NCBI GenBank assembly: GCA_009809945.1
Contig: WTPW01000367.1
Location: forward strand, 227,182 to 291,181
Length of the DNA: 64,000 nucleotides
Direction: 5' to 3'
From: Gigaspora margarita
Taxonomy: Eukaryota; Glomeromycota; Glomeromycetes; Diversisporales; Gigasporaceae
Part shown: positions 1-11,134 of the stretch, piece after piece
Layout: each line of letters opens with the position of its first letter
How positions within the stretch are numbered: position 1 is the first letter of the stretch
Program-made: the position numbers and the translations under genes
Notes under the pieces: model-generated
Told to the model about the DNA's origin: nothing
Databases searched by the model: none
What the model saw: the letters and a program-made list of their open reading frames with translations, nothing else

Positions 1-2908
1 AAATAGAGTATAGTTTAGATTTATTGTATTTTGATTTGATAAATAATGGATTTAAAGTATTTTGAATTGTTACCTTTGCAAATGAATTGGTTTTACTGAG
101 CGAATTCTTAATTCAGAAGGTGCTGATGGGAGATATTGCACAGAAATTGATGATCTTGTTATAGGATACTGTAATAGTAATATCATAAGTTCAATTGATC
201 CTAGTCTTCTTGCCTGAATATGTCTTTTGTAAGAGTCTTGTTCCATTATATCAAAGAGTTCAGTTGGTTCAGNTTTGGTTGCATATTTTGTTACATATTT
301 TCCAAAACCAAAAGTGGTNACATATTGAAAATTTATATGGCCTTGCCATAATAATAATNTTTNAGGATNATAAGGAACTATNCAGNGATCAATTTCTTTT
401 GTTCTTTTATAGGTATATTATTTAGAGTTAGTATTGCAGTAAGTATAGTTTGATAAAGGTTGTGGAAAACCTTTTTTACAAGGATTTAAATTTGTTCCTG
501 GGCCTNCACACNTTTCTTTAATACATTGATGTACTTGAAATGNAGATACTAATTGAAATAGGATTTGTTCAGTTATTGGATCAGGTATATCTGCACAAAT
601 TGTTTTTAATTCAATTAGCTCAGGTATTTTTAGTTCTGTATAAGCAAATCCATGAGTATGAATTGTTCCTCTATTTTGAAATTCATTTCTTTCAAAATAA
701 TCTATAAAATTTTTCCACTGTATAATTTTAGAATCTTTCCAAAGTTTATTCCGTATATTGTTTAGTTTGTTGTGATAATGAAGATAAACATGTAACAGTC
801 TATTAGTTGGTAAAGTATCTCTATTATCTGTATTTTCAAGTATTTTTTTTTAAATGTGGCCATTTATCTTCACCCATTGTCATTGTATAAAAGATTTGAG
901 GTAATCCATAGTTTTGAAGCATTGTATTTACTTGATACTGTTTTTTTTTAAAAAATGCATCTGATGTTCGAATAGATAAAGGTAAAGTTGTAGTAAGTGC
1001 TTCATTTATAATAGGTTGATTGTTGTAGGTGCTTACTTTTATTAGGTCTGCTCTTGTTGGAAGAGATTCACGAATAACATTTTTTTGATTTATAATTCTG
1101 TTTTGATTTTGGTAGTTTCTTTTTTTTTCAAGATTGAGATATGACCAATGTGGCCAATACCAGTGAAGTCTGAATCTTGGATCAGGACATAAAAGTCTTA
1201 GTTTAATGTATTTACCATAACTATCAGTTTTTTGCTTGAAATCTAATTGTTTTTTAGAGTCTTCATAATGGAAATTACCAGATGGAAAGAGATCTGGAAA
1301 TAATAATGGTTCAATATCTGGATCATAATTTGGTATTAGTAAATCTAGACTATCACTGGTTTGTAAAAATCCTGCCATTAATCTTTGATATCTGTAGTCT
1401 TCATCATGTATTTCAATTGGAAAATTGTTACTAGGCACAACTAAAGAAGGTAGATTAGTATTCATAGTACTTGAGGATTCATTTGTTGGCCTTGCTGTAG
1501 GAAAAGTTTGATGTGCGATGTTTATTGTTGAGAATTGATTTGGTATATGAGCTTGGTTATATTTTTTAAATATTGGGTTGTTATTTTTTAACCATTGGCT
1601 TGCAGTTAATAGTGTTGGATGAAACCAATTCGGGGGTTCTTGATTTAAAAAAGCACCAATTAAGCCTGAATGTAATTCAAGAGCATGTTTGTTTTTAGAG
1701 AGTTTAATAAGGCCATGGAGATGTCTGTAATTTGTATATGTATTGGAACCAGGAGCACGACCTAGTGTACAATTCATATAAATTGGAGACAGATATTTTT
1801 GATAAATCATCGGAACAGCACTAATCTCATCTGGCACTGAGTAGAGGATTGGTAGAAATCGACGATTTTTTTCTGATTTACAGGAAGAACATATAGCAAC
1901 TTTTTTTTTGTTTCTGTTATTTATGCGAGTTACTATTTCAATGTTTTCAAATACTATAGGCAATGTAAGGGAGATGGGGATATTATGGCAAAGTTAACAA
2001 TATTTTGGTCATATCCTAAAATTTATTGGCTGGAGTCGAATAATTTTGGTATTATTTGATTCATCTCATTAAGCCGAATCAATTGATACCAAAATCATTC
2101 GATTCCAGTCATTAAATCTAAAGATATTCGAATTTAAAGTTTCGTTAAAAATAAATGGATTTTTTTGCATTAGGAGGTATTGTGGCGAATCATTGATATT
2201 TTGTGACCCCATGGTCAGAATCCAACGATTTTTATACCATTCAATTCTTCTCGATGAGAGGAATCTAATGATATAAAAATCATTGGATTCTGATCATGGG
2301 GTCACAAAATATCAATGATTCGCCACAATACCCTTTTACTATAGTATTCTATATATCGAAATGGTTTAATCATAAATATCTCATGACCCAGTGATCCAAA
2401 TTGGGCGATTCTTGTACCAATCGATTCCTCTCGACGAGAGGAATCGATTGATGTAAAAATCGTTCAATTTGAGCTACTGGGTCACAAAGCTGATTATATG
2501 TTAATGAATATAAAAAAATGCATTAACTTCGATATCTCGTGACTTAGTAGTCTGGATCGAATAAATTTATACCATTCGACTGCTCTCGAAGAGAGGATTC
2601 GAATGGTATAAATTTCATTCAATTCCGATCACAGGATCATGAGATATCACGATTCGCCACAATATCTTATTCGCCATAATACCCCCATCTCCCTTATATT
2701 CTTCTGTGTCTTTATAATCAATCCAAATTATTTGATGATTCATCATTAGTATAGAGCAGTAAGCACAAGGTACTGAAGGGTGATCATTTAAGATCGTATT
2801 TTGAAATTCATTTAGTAGTTTTTGAAGTTTTTCAGAGATTTGCCAAGGTTCTTCGAATATATCAGAAGCAGAGGAAGATGTTCCCGGAGTATTATAGGTA
2901 TATTCCAT
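1..2908 (-). pseudogene. Helitron Rep/helicase relic, N-terminal region (split by a MITE)
   Basis: Read on the minus strand, 2908-2695 begins with ATG and encodes a Ser-rich leader and a CAYC zinc-finger-like motif. Then 1963-836 gives about 375 residues with an ICSSCKSEK finger and the run IPDEISAVPMIYQKYLSP-like, NCTLGRAPGSNTYTNYRHLHG and a long domain ending MGEDKWPHLKK. Past 836 the frame continues to about 430 and reads RGTIHTHGFAYTELKIPELIE, the 'RG..H.H' segment of the Helitron-like N-terminal domain (PF14214 type) that precedes Rep. Helitron proteins act in the nucleus as rolling-circle transposases. The helicase half is not in the window (it would lie left of base 1). The copy is dead: a 727-bp element sits in the coding region at 1968-2694, the two halves are out of frame by one base after its removal, and stops and N bases appear below 550. 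Confidence 0.8.
1968..2694. mobile_element. TA-flanked MITE, family A (727 bp, four internal palindromes)
   Basis: The left end reads TA|AGGGAGATGGGGATATTATG and the right end is its inverted near-copy (CCCCCATCTCCCT|TA). A TA target duplication with TIRs of this length fits Tc1/mariner/pogo-type transposition. It has no ORF, so it would depend on a transposase elsewhere. Inside are four successive palindromes centred near 2072, 2255, 2435 and 2590, most with a CTCTCGANGAGAG-like core. It interrupts the Helitron relic, so it is younger than that insertion. Further family members lie at 44546-44740 and, truncated, ending at 47367. Confidence 0.85.
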
Positions 2909-4461
2909 GTTTTTTATTTTTTTGTTTTTTGTCGATTTGATTTGTGTCGGGATTAAGCAATTTCTGCTTTTATTATAAATTTTTTATTATATTTGTTCAC
3001 ACGATTGTATTATTCAGCTGGTTTTATTTATTATTTAATTTATTAATTAATTAAATATTTCTGATTGTGCGATGTAAATATTTAGGCGTTTTATTTTTTT
3101 GGTAAATTCTTTTTTTATTTAGTGAATGTTTTGAAGTACATTTGAAGTATTATTATTAAATGTATCCTGCATTTACATATTTAATTTTTTAAGCAACGAA
3201 ACATACTAGAAAGGAGTGCAACGTAGTGCACGCTTATCTGTGAAGTGAAATGATATGAGCAAATACATTTCTTTAATTGGTTATGTTTTCATATGTATAG
3301 TGAATGCGATGGTTCAATTTGCATTTTAAATTAAACCGATTTCTGTACGTGCCATTTTGTACACGATTTTCTTTTCCAAGGAATTATTTTAAGCATTCAA
3401 GTTTACGATTCAGTTTCTTTTTATTTTTACACTATCAGTTTTATTTATCGATACATCGTTCGATTTCCAAAAAAAAAAATCGAAGATGGTTTAAAATCGA
3501 TCAAATTATAATAAAAATAAGCATTTTACAAAATGCTACAATAATAACTATTAATAGTCACGCTGATTTTTATTGATTTTTTGCATTGATTTTTGGAGTA
3601 ATCGATTTACGATCACTAATTAATTACTATTCTTATGATTCTAATTTGATTTAACATTATATAGGTCATTTGTAGGTCAATCAGTTTTAAGTATTAGAAT
3701 ATATATATATATATTTACAATATTTAATAATGCTTTTTACGACTCTGTTCTTATAAAAATGCTTTTTGTACTACATTTAATCATCATACGAATAAGTCAA
3801 GCTTTTAGACGCCATTAAGTGTTTAAACGCTAAAAAAATTCTACATAAATTTAAATTCTAATTATAAATATCGAACAAATGCGATATATTATTATTTATT
3901 TAAATTTTATGATTAATTAATTATATTGTATAATGCCGTAATATATAGATAAGATGTAAATAATTTATTAGTTAGTATTTATAAACTGTTAAAATCTTTA
4001 TTTTCTAAAATTTTTAATAAAATCTACTTATCTTTCCATTCTCAGTTTTGTGTGACAGCATCGCGCAACTTTACATATTAATCGTGCGATATAATAATTT
4101 AGGCGTTTATTTTTTTTGGTAAAAGCTTTTTTATTTATCTAGGCGTTTATTTTTTTTTCGGTAAAAGCTTTTTCATTTATTGACTTGTTTTGATCATTCA
4201 TTACTATACATATTTTTTTTGTATTATAGTAGTCATGAGTTATTTTTCAAGGTATGACAATTTGACATTAAATTTTTCGTGTTATTAATTGCATTTAAAG
4301 TCGATCGATCAATAAGAGTCGAATTTAAAATAAAAAATTTATTTAATATTTAAAAATATATACTAATAAAAAAAAGTAAAAATAAGATTTATACATAATA
4401 ACGCATTTAACTTGATCAAATTCAGATTAGTATTATTTTTTATTATTTCTTAAAGCTGATT
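2909..4461. other. Intergenic AT-rich region with a local repeat
   Basis: No gene recognised. The motif TTTAGGCGTTTATTTTTTT followed by GGTAAAnnCTTTTT occurs three times, near 3080-3118, 4102-4135 and 4140-4180; the last two are adjacent, so this is a short tandem duplication. The sequence before the first and second copies (GTGCGATnTAA...) is also similar, suggesting duplicated flanks rather than genes. Confidence 0.5.
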
Positions 4462-5520
4462 TTAATTTATCAGCTCTTGAACTGATATTATTTCAGTTTC
4501 ATTTTGTTGTTTATCGCATTCTGAGCCAGGTTTTTTTTCGATTTTGTCTTCCGATTCATTATTCAATTTGTCCATAGGCTCTTCATAATTTGGTTTATTA
4601 TTTGTAGACTCAGCCACCGGTGTTTGTTCTGGTTTCTTGTCAATTTTTTTATTTTTACATTTATCCTCGAAGTTTAATAAATCTTGATTACGCTTTTTTC
4701 TATTATTAGTTGCTTGTTCCGGAGTGCTAGCTTTATTAACCGTGAATATATTATTCCATTCAATATCTGATGCAATAATATGCATCATATTGTTACCCTT
4801 ATACAGTTCACCACAAACAGATAAGATTGCTTTGTTCTCAATTGCATTAGGTACGCCGGCATGCCTAGTTGTTCCAGCATCAAATGCACAGTCAATTTCT
4901 ACTGTCAAGTAGTTCGAAGTAATAGGGTTATAACCTCTCCGTTCTAAGGTGAAGTGAGAAGGCTTATTCTTATTAATTTCTGAAGATTTGCATGGAGCCG
5001 AATAACATCCAAATGGCGGAGTTACTGGAAGGTCATACACTGAAGGTTCATTTTCAATCGTTTTCAAGTCTAATTTTATTGCTTGAAGGATAGTAACCTT
5101 AGATATTGGATTAATTTGTCATAAAAATAAAAATAAGTATAATCAAATAATAATTAGGCTAATCCGGTGTATTAACTTTTTTCTTTTTAGTTGAAAATTA
5201 AAAGGTAGTTTATTTTGACTTAGAAAGAAATTCGTGCTACGATAAGTTTACTTGGGTTAAAGTAGTATCTTATATTTGAAAATGTATACCATTGTTACTC
5301 AGTTCAATTCAGAAATTTCTAAGATAAATCTACCAATAACCAACATTATTTTATTTCGCTCAATTTTGTTGATCATATGTTGATTATCAACAGAGGCGAA
5401 TGCTTTAAATTTGTAATGTACAAATTCATCGTATTCATGTCTATACGTTGCAATTCCACTCAAAGAAGTGTTTCCTTGAACCGTCTCTATAAATGAAACG
5501 GCTGCAAATACGGAGGTCAT
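4462..5520 (-). CDS. Unrecognised two-exon protein, possibly a pseudogene
   Basis: Exon 1 starts at the ATG at 5520 after an A-rich leader (MTSVFAAVSFIETVQGNTSL...) and encodes 73 residues ending ERNKIMLVIGRFILEISELN. Exon 2 (about 5097-4462, 212 codons) reads VTILQAIKLDLKTIENEPSV at its start, then YDLPVTPPFGCYSAP, and has an acidic, Lys-rich tail (KKRNQDLL...KKPEQTP). The acceptor CTAAG|GTT at 5098 is good and phase 0. The matching phase-0 donor ATG|GTATAC near 5285 would place an in-frame TGA four codons upstream in exon 1, so either the gene carries a nonsense mutation or a less usual donor is used (GTAGAT at about 5334 with a different acceptor also keeps frame). The hydrophobic strand pattern resembles a small beta-barrel, but I do not recognise the family and assign no function. 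Confidence 0.5.
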
Positions 5521-7039
5521 TTTTATTTATTTTATTTTTTGTATTTTTTTTTATTTTTTTTTTTTAAAAAAACAAAAATTTAATCGAAAAAAAAAACAAA
5601 AATTTAAGATTTTTCTTTTGTGATTTGTAAGTCGTATTTATCGAGTTTTATGTTTATTATATTGACATATCATCATTTATCGAATTCAAGAGCTTTCCGG
5701 TTGTTAATAATTATAAAATTAAAAACTGCGTTCGTTTCAGTTGTGATTAAAGTTTTGCCCAGTTTTTACGGGTTGCAATTACAATTCTATCCACACACAC
5801 GATCCACGCACATGTCAGCATCATAAATCAAATTCTATACATATACCTCGTTAATCACTTAAATCAAATTCCACATATATACGTTTGTTATTCATTAATT
5901 TAATTTAACTTTTTAATAATTAATCGAACGACAAAAAAAGATCACATTCCGCAAATCAAATATCGGGGATTTTTAATATAGCTTTAATTGTAAGTCTCGC
6001 ATAATTTTTTTCACATTCAATTATTAATTCTCCAATTACTTATATCAATTACTATTTATCGTTCATTAAATTAAATGATAAAAAAGGACATTATATTTTT
6101 ATAATCTTCTCACATCTAATTTTTAATTTTTCAATTATTTATTATTTTTTATATTACATCATAGTTATGTAATTATAAATTGTTTTTTGTTTTCAGGTTC
6201 ACTAACCGGTATGTATGCAAAAAGATCGATTTTCACCTTATTAATTAAAATTAAAAATCAATATAGAAATGATCACCAAATCACCATTAATCGCCTTCGT
6301 TACAACTTTTCGTTGTGTCTTTGACGATCATAGATTATCATTTCATCAAGCCTTCAAAAGATCCGACGCAGTAAAAACGAAATCGACAAATATCTCAAAA
6401 GCAGGCGCAAGAATCCAATATGCCAAACTCGTAAAACGTCAAGAAACCTAAAATAAAGCGCAATTATGATATGTTTTACACATATTTTAACACGAAATGC
6501 GTGAGTCGGCACTTTGGCACATCACTTACACTCAGGGTCCGTTTGTTCGTGCAGTGCACATAAATTATAATATATAAAACGACATATTTCCCGTGTAACA
6601 ATTCACCCCGCATTTTGGAAAAAGATAACGTTGATCATAAATTAAAAAAAGACATCGATCGACTCATATAGTACAAATTGGTCACGTATAACCAAAATAA
6701 GAACCAAAACGGTAACACAAAAACCATGTAATCATAACTATGAGTTAACTATAATTTTTAAAAAAATATACGTAAGCGTAAGCATATCATTAGCCAATAC
6801 TCTTTTTTTTTTATTTTAATGAAATAATGCTATTCGAGGTTTGACCAGCATTTAACTTAATTTAGGCTTAAATTTGTAATTTCACCTCTGCACATTATTC
6901 GCGAAAATACAGCATAGAAAAAAGATTTTCTACTTAAAACATTGATCACTACCTTTTGGTCCATTAAATTGATATATTTTGGAATTATCTGTGGCAGATT
7001 ACTGTTATTTATTACAACAAAAAATTACTATCTACTGAT
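5521..7039. other. Intergenic region
   Basis: No gene is supported. Stretches are AT-rich with poly-A/T next to the start of the gene at 5520. Around 6825-6915 a degraded inverted repeat (TTATTTTAATGAAATAATGC ... GCACATTATTCGCG), with an inner segment like CTTAATTTAGGCTTAAATT, resembles the TACCGTAAAATCTCGAAATA MITE at 34884-34999. Confidence 0.4.
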
Positions 7040-7835
7040 TCAATTGGATGGGAGGTTTTGGCCTGGCGAAACTTCCAAAATTTCTGAAACCTAGTTTCGT
7101 CAAAAGTCCCAAATCCGAAACTTCTAAAACCTCCGAAACTGGGCGAAACTTCCAAAACTTCCGAAACTTCTGAAACCAATAACCACTAAATTTCATATAA
7201 ATGATAGCCTAAAGTAGATTTCGAAATAGGTAGAATCTTAAAATTCAGATTTATGATAAAAAGAAGTGGCCTTTACCAGTTTTTGGGTTAAAGCGAAACT
7301 TCTGAAACTGGCTTCAGAAATCAATAGCCAATAAATCATGAGAGTCCTCATCATGCGAAATAGCGAACGTAAATGAAAGAAATTACATTTGAACCATTGT
7401 TTATTTACTAGGGTTTGAATAGTTTGGATTCCGGTTTTTTAATTCAGGAATGGTTCGCGAATTTGTGGTACTTCTTAATTCTATTCAATAAAGGGTTGCA
7501 AGTTAGTGGATGTGGTCTTTTTTTTTTCTTTTTATTTATTTATTTATTATTTATTTACTGTATTTATTTGCAAGGTTCACACAGTTTCGGAAGTTTCGGA
7601 AGATTGGGTTTCGCCCAGTTTCAGAAGTTTCGGAATGTTTCGTCCCATTTCGGAGGCTTCGGAAGTTTCGGTTTCGCCCAGTTTCGGAGGGTTTCGCCTA
7701 TTTCGGAGGTTTCAGCCATTTCGGAAGTTTCGGCAATTTCGGAAGTTTCAGATTTTTGGGCAATACCGAAACTCCAGGACCGAAACGTTTCGAACTTTGT
7801 GGAGGTTTCGGTCGAAACACTGATTAGCCCCTTTA
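7040..7835. repeat. TTTCGGAAG-type degenerate repeat, two inverted blocks
   Basis: About 7050-7180 holds repeats of CGAAACTTCCRAAACTTC, and 7577-7830 holds the same unit in the opposite orientation (AGTTTCGGAAGTTTCGG). They are separated by about 400 bp of ordinary AT-rich DNA, so the two blocks form a large imperfect inverted repeat. The right block ends in ...GGTTTCGGTCGAAACACTG, which resembles the end of the hAT MITE at 8289-8440. Open frames across the right block in several phases are by-products of a repeat unit lacking stops; they are not a gene. Confidence 0.65.
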
Positions 7836-7945
7836 CAGAGGAGAGGTCTGATCACTTTGATGGCCTCAATTATTCAACGTCTCCTTTATTGCCTCCAAAC
7901 CTATTTCTACATTTGTTAATTGATGCCTTTCTAAGTCTCACAGTT

Positions 7946-9165
7946 AAAGATGCCTGATGAATGACAAATCATTCGTCATTGACAAATGACGAACCAATTT
8001 CATCAGGTGACTTCCAATTGACGAAACTCCTGACGATTGACGAAACCTATGATGAATTGACGAAACCTATAACGAATTGACGATACCTATGACGAATTGA
8101 CGAAACCTATGACGAAACCTGATGAGTTATATTCATTCAATAGAGTTAATTACCGCGTTTATAAAAATTAAGATGTGTTTTAATAACCCGCAAAAGGGTC
8201 TAACATAGTATCTCCATCAAAAGAATATAACCTAATTAACCTTTTAAGCAATTCCATAAGAAAAGTCGCGGTCAATAACGATAAGTGCTAGTGTTTCGGG
8301 CGAAACCCGAATTTGCAGATCATTTGCAGATCAAATTGGGCGAAACTAATTTCGGAGGGTTTCGGACCTATAGGGGCGAAAATAAAATTCCTCTGGGCGA
8401 AATATTTCGGATTTGGAAAATAATTTCGCCCGAAACACTAATAAGTGCTAAAAAAAAACCGATGCTTTAGCAGAACAGACGATAATGCATAATTAATAGC
8501 AGCGATAGGGAATCAATATAGGTTGCATAACAATATATACATATTTAGATATCCATTACATTCTCGTTATCCATCGTGATTTTACTTATTTACGAATAAT
8601 AAATCAAACAAAAGGAAATTAAATTTGTAAATAAACAAAGCGCGTAGAGATATAAGTTTAGGGTTAGGGTGTTTGTGCTGGAGACTGCAACGATAGATTA
8701 TGCTCATTATATGTAAAATTTCGTTCTCGTCATTTTTAATTAATGCACCAAGGTCGATTTAAACATTGGTTTTTAAAGTATTTTCGCTTCTCTACTTTCG
8801 GGAATCTATCTGGAATCGACGAAAATAAACGCGTGCACAAATTTTGACTATTCCGGATCAACTCGACATAAATTTGAAGTGCGAAAAAAGAAAAAAGTCA
8901 ATGAAATCTTATAATAAAACAAATTCTTTTGAAACAATTTAAGGTTTAGTGTATCCAAGATCATTATATAGAAGCTTGTTGTTTAATTACTGGCTGAATC
9001 GGTTGCCAATGTTTCAACAATCGTTAGAGGCTTCATCAAGGGCTTCGTCAATTCGTCATAGGTTTCGTCAATCGTCGGGGTTTCGTCAATCGTCAAGGTT
9101 TCGTCATGACGAAACCATGACGAAACCATTCGTCATCGCAAAAATAATTTCTTCAGGCATCTTTA
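7946..9165. mobile_element. Mutator-like foldback element, 9-bp target duplication
   Basis: The element begins AAAGATGCCTGATGAATGAC and ends GGCATCTTTA, flanked by CTCACAGTT at 7937-7945 and again at 9166-9174. A 9-bp direct duplication with long TIRs is typical of Mutator-like elements. Both arms consist of repeats of GACGAATTGACGAAACCTAT (7980-8125, and inverted at 9030-9120). No transposase ORF is present. A TTTAGGGTTAGGGT stretch lies near the middle (8657-8670). A 152-bp hAT MITE is nested at 8289-8440. Confidence 0.8.
8289..8440. mobile_element. 152-bp hAT MITE nested in the Mutator-like element
   Basis: Perfect terminal inverted repeats TAGTGTTTCGGGCGAAA / TTTCGCCCGAAACACTA. The flanking 8-bp direct duplication ATAAGTGC is at 8281-8288 and 8441-8448. 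The 8-bp duplication and the TAGTG...CACTA ends are hAT hallmarks. It is non-coding. Confidence 0.9.
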
Positions 9166-9262
9166 CTCACAGTTAACAAAGGTTGATTTGTTCCAGAGAA
9201 GATAAAACTATACAAAGTCTTTGAAATACAGTCACACCCTCTTTTGCATATTTTTTCGTGCT

Positions 9263-9526
9263 CTATTTCTCTACGAATGTAAGCTCAAGATAGATCCTGG
9301 ATTCATCAATCATGTGTAGGTTTGCTTCATTGAAATCTGCACCAATTTTGCTGTACAATGTTTGAACTATATCATTAGTAGAAATGCTCTTAGAATTTTG
9401 TATATCTAAAATTGATGTATTGTTGTTTTTTTGTGCTAATATTAACTCGTGAAGATAAGAAGATAGCAACTCAAGCATAAAATAAATTTCGTCCTTAGCG
9501 ATTCTAAATAAAAACCTTTTCAACTT
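9263..9526 (-). CDS. Unrecognised ORF or terminal exon fragment
   Basis: An open frame of about 87 codons ends at a stop at 9263 (…IYLELTFVEK). It has no ATG at its upper end, but AG dinucleotides just upstream could be a splice acceptor, so it may be the last exon of a gene whose other exons are not visible. It is Leu/Ile-rich and helical-looking. It begins only about 240 bp downstream of the alpha-kinase pseudogene and could be unrelated to it. No family recognised. Confidence 0.25.
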   Translation of the reverse strand, partial: KLKRFLFRIAKDEIYFMLELLSSYLHELILAQKNNNTSILDIQNSKSISTNDIVQTLYSKIGADFNEANLHMIDESRIYLELTFVEK

Positions 9527-11134
9527 TATTACTATTTTGTATATTAATAATATCGTAAATAAATAAAAAAAACTATCTCATATCAGTTAAGTAATAAATT
9601 TTAGTACTAAATATTTAATTTTCATAAACATTATTGTTTGTTAATATATATGTTATATAGATTTGTAAATATATACACGGTGCATAACAGCATCATATAC
9701 GGTATTTACATAATATATAGATATTGATATTAATGCCATCTATTAGTATCAGTATAGTTAATGATTAAATTTGATTTAAATTTAATCTTTTACAAATATT
9801 ATTACATTTATGATTTCAAAAAAAATTCCTTAATTCCTTTCACACCAAAATTCGTTGAACCAAATCTTGATATATCAATACAATGAATTGCCGGATCTGT
9901 TAATAAGAACTCTTTATTAAGACTAACACCTTGTAAATCATAAACTACTAAATACCCATCTGTATATTGATAAGTAAAATGAGCAAACGCTTCAAGAGCT
10001 GAATGAAACTCTGTAATACTACCACAATTTGTGTTGAACTTTGTAAACTTTGCATCAGAGAAATATTTCTCTATAAAATAATATAAGGTAGACTTACTAC
10101 ATAAAATATTTACATTAATAAATTTCACTTTCCATCTAATTCCAATTTGTTCCGTAACCGAATTAAATTCTGATGAAAGAAATTGAGCAATGTTAGAAGC
10201 CTCCATCGATTCTAAATAACGTTTTTTAAAATCTGATGTAACATCATGATATTTTTTTAACTAATTTTTCACTTTGCTCAGAATCAGTGCGAAGAAGCAA
10301 AATATGCATACCGTTCAGCACCAACAGAAAATGGTTGTGGCGCAAGTTTAAACGAGATATGTTGTGTAGTAAATTTTGAATTGATAAAAAAATATTTATC
10401 CTTAATTTCATCAAGTGATTTAGGTAAAGTATATAATAAAAGTTCGCCATAATTTTCTGCAAGAGTTGTCCAATCGGGCTCAGATTGATTAATTTGAAGT
10501 TTTCTTCGTTGTAAAGAATATAAACTTTCAGAATTTCTTACAGTAGTAGTAAGTAAAACAGAAGAAATTATGGCAGAACAAGTAGCCTCACAAAATTTAT
10601 TAAGTAATATACCCGGATTATCACCTGTAGTTTTAAGGTCAAATACAGGAAACTCACCGATTATTTTACGAAATATGCTAATCATAACATCAGTAGAATC
10701 ATTAATTTTTCCAAAATGATATAAAATATTATTTGATTGCATTTTTTCTAATACTTTTTCAGCAGTTAAACCTTTTGGATCACCATTTGGATATTCATCC
10801 GTTTTTTTAGTAAAACGACGGCCATGTGGTGGAGCATCACCAATATGAATAAGTACACGGGTGCCACTTTTCCAATTCATGGAAGTTATTGCAGCGTTGA
10901 GACCCCCTAAAACATCTTCTGGGATATCTCTGCCACCTTTAGCTTTCACTTTATAGTCTATATACTCTTTAAATTCTTCATGAGTGTTAGTAAAGTCTAG
11001 AATTTGTAGACGGTCACGATCGCAATGGTCACGATAACCACAGAAACCAAACCAAAGTTTAATATCAGAGTTATAATTTTTCACATAATTTGACGATCTT
11101 AATATGTGATTTTTCGCAGCGGCAATGTGCTTAT

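Noticed and set aside
1-425. Plus-strand ORF with ambiguous residues near the left edge
   Set aside because: It is antisense to the Helitron relic and contains N bases; the minus-strand reading gives the recognisable protein.
7415-7957. Gene of about 180 codons on the plus strand
   Set aside because: The frame crosses the TTTCGGAAG repeat, which is open in several phases at once; the amino-acid runs (ISEVSAISEVS) only mirror the repeat.
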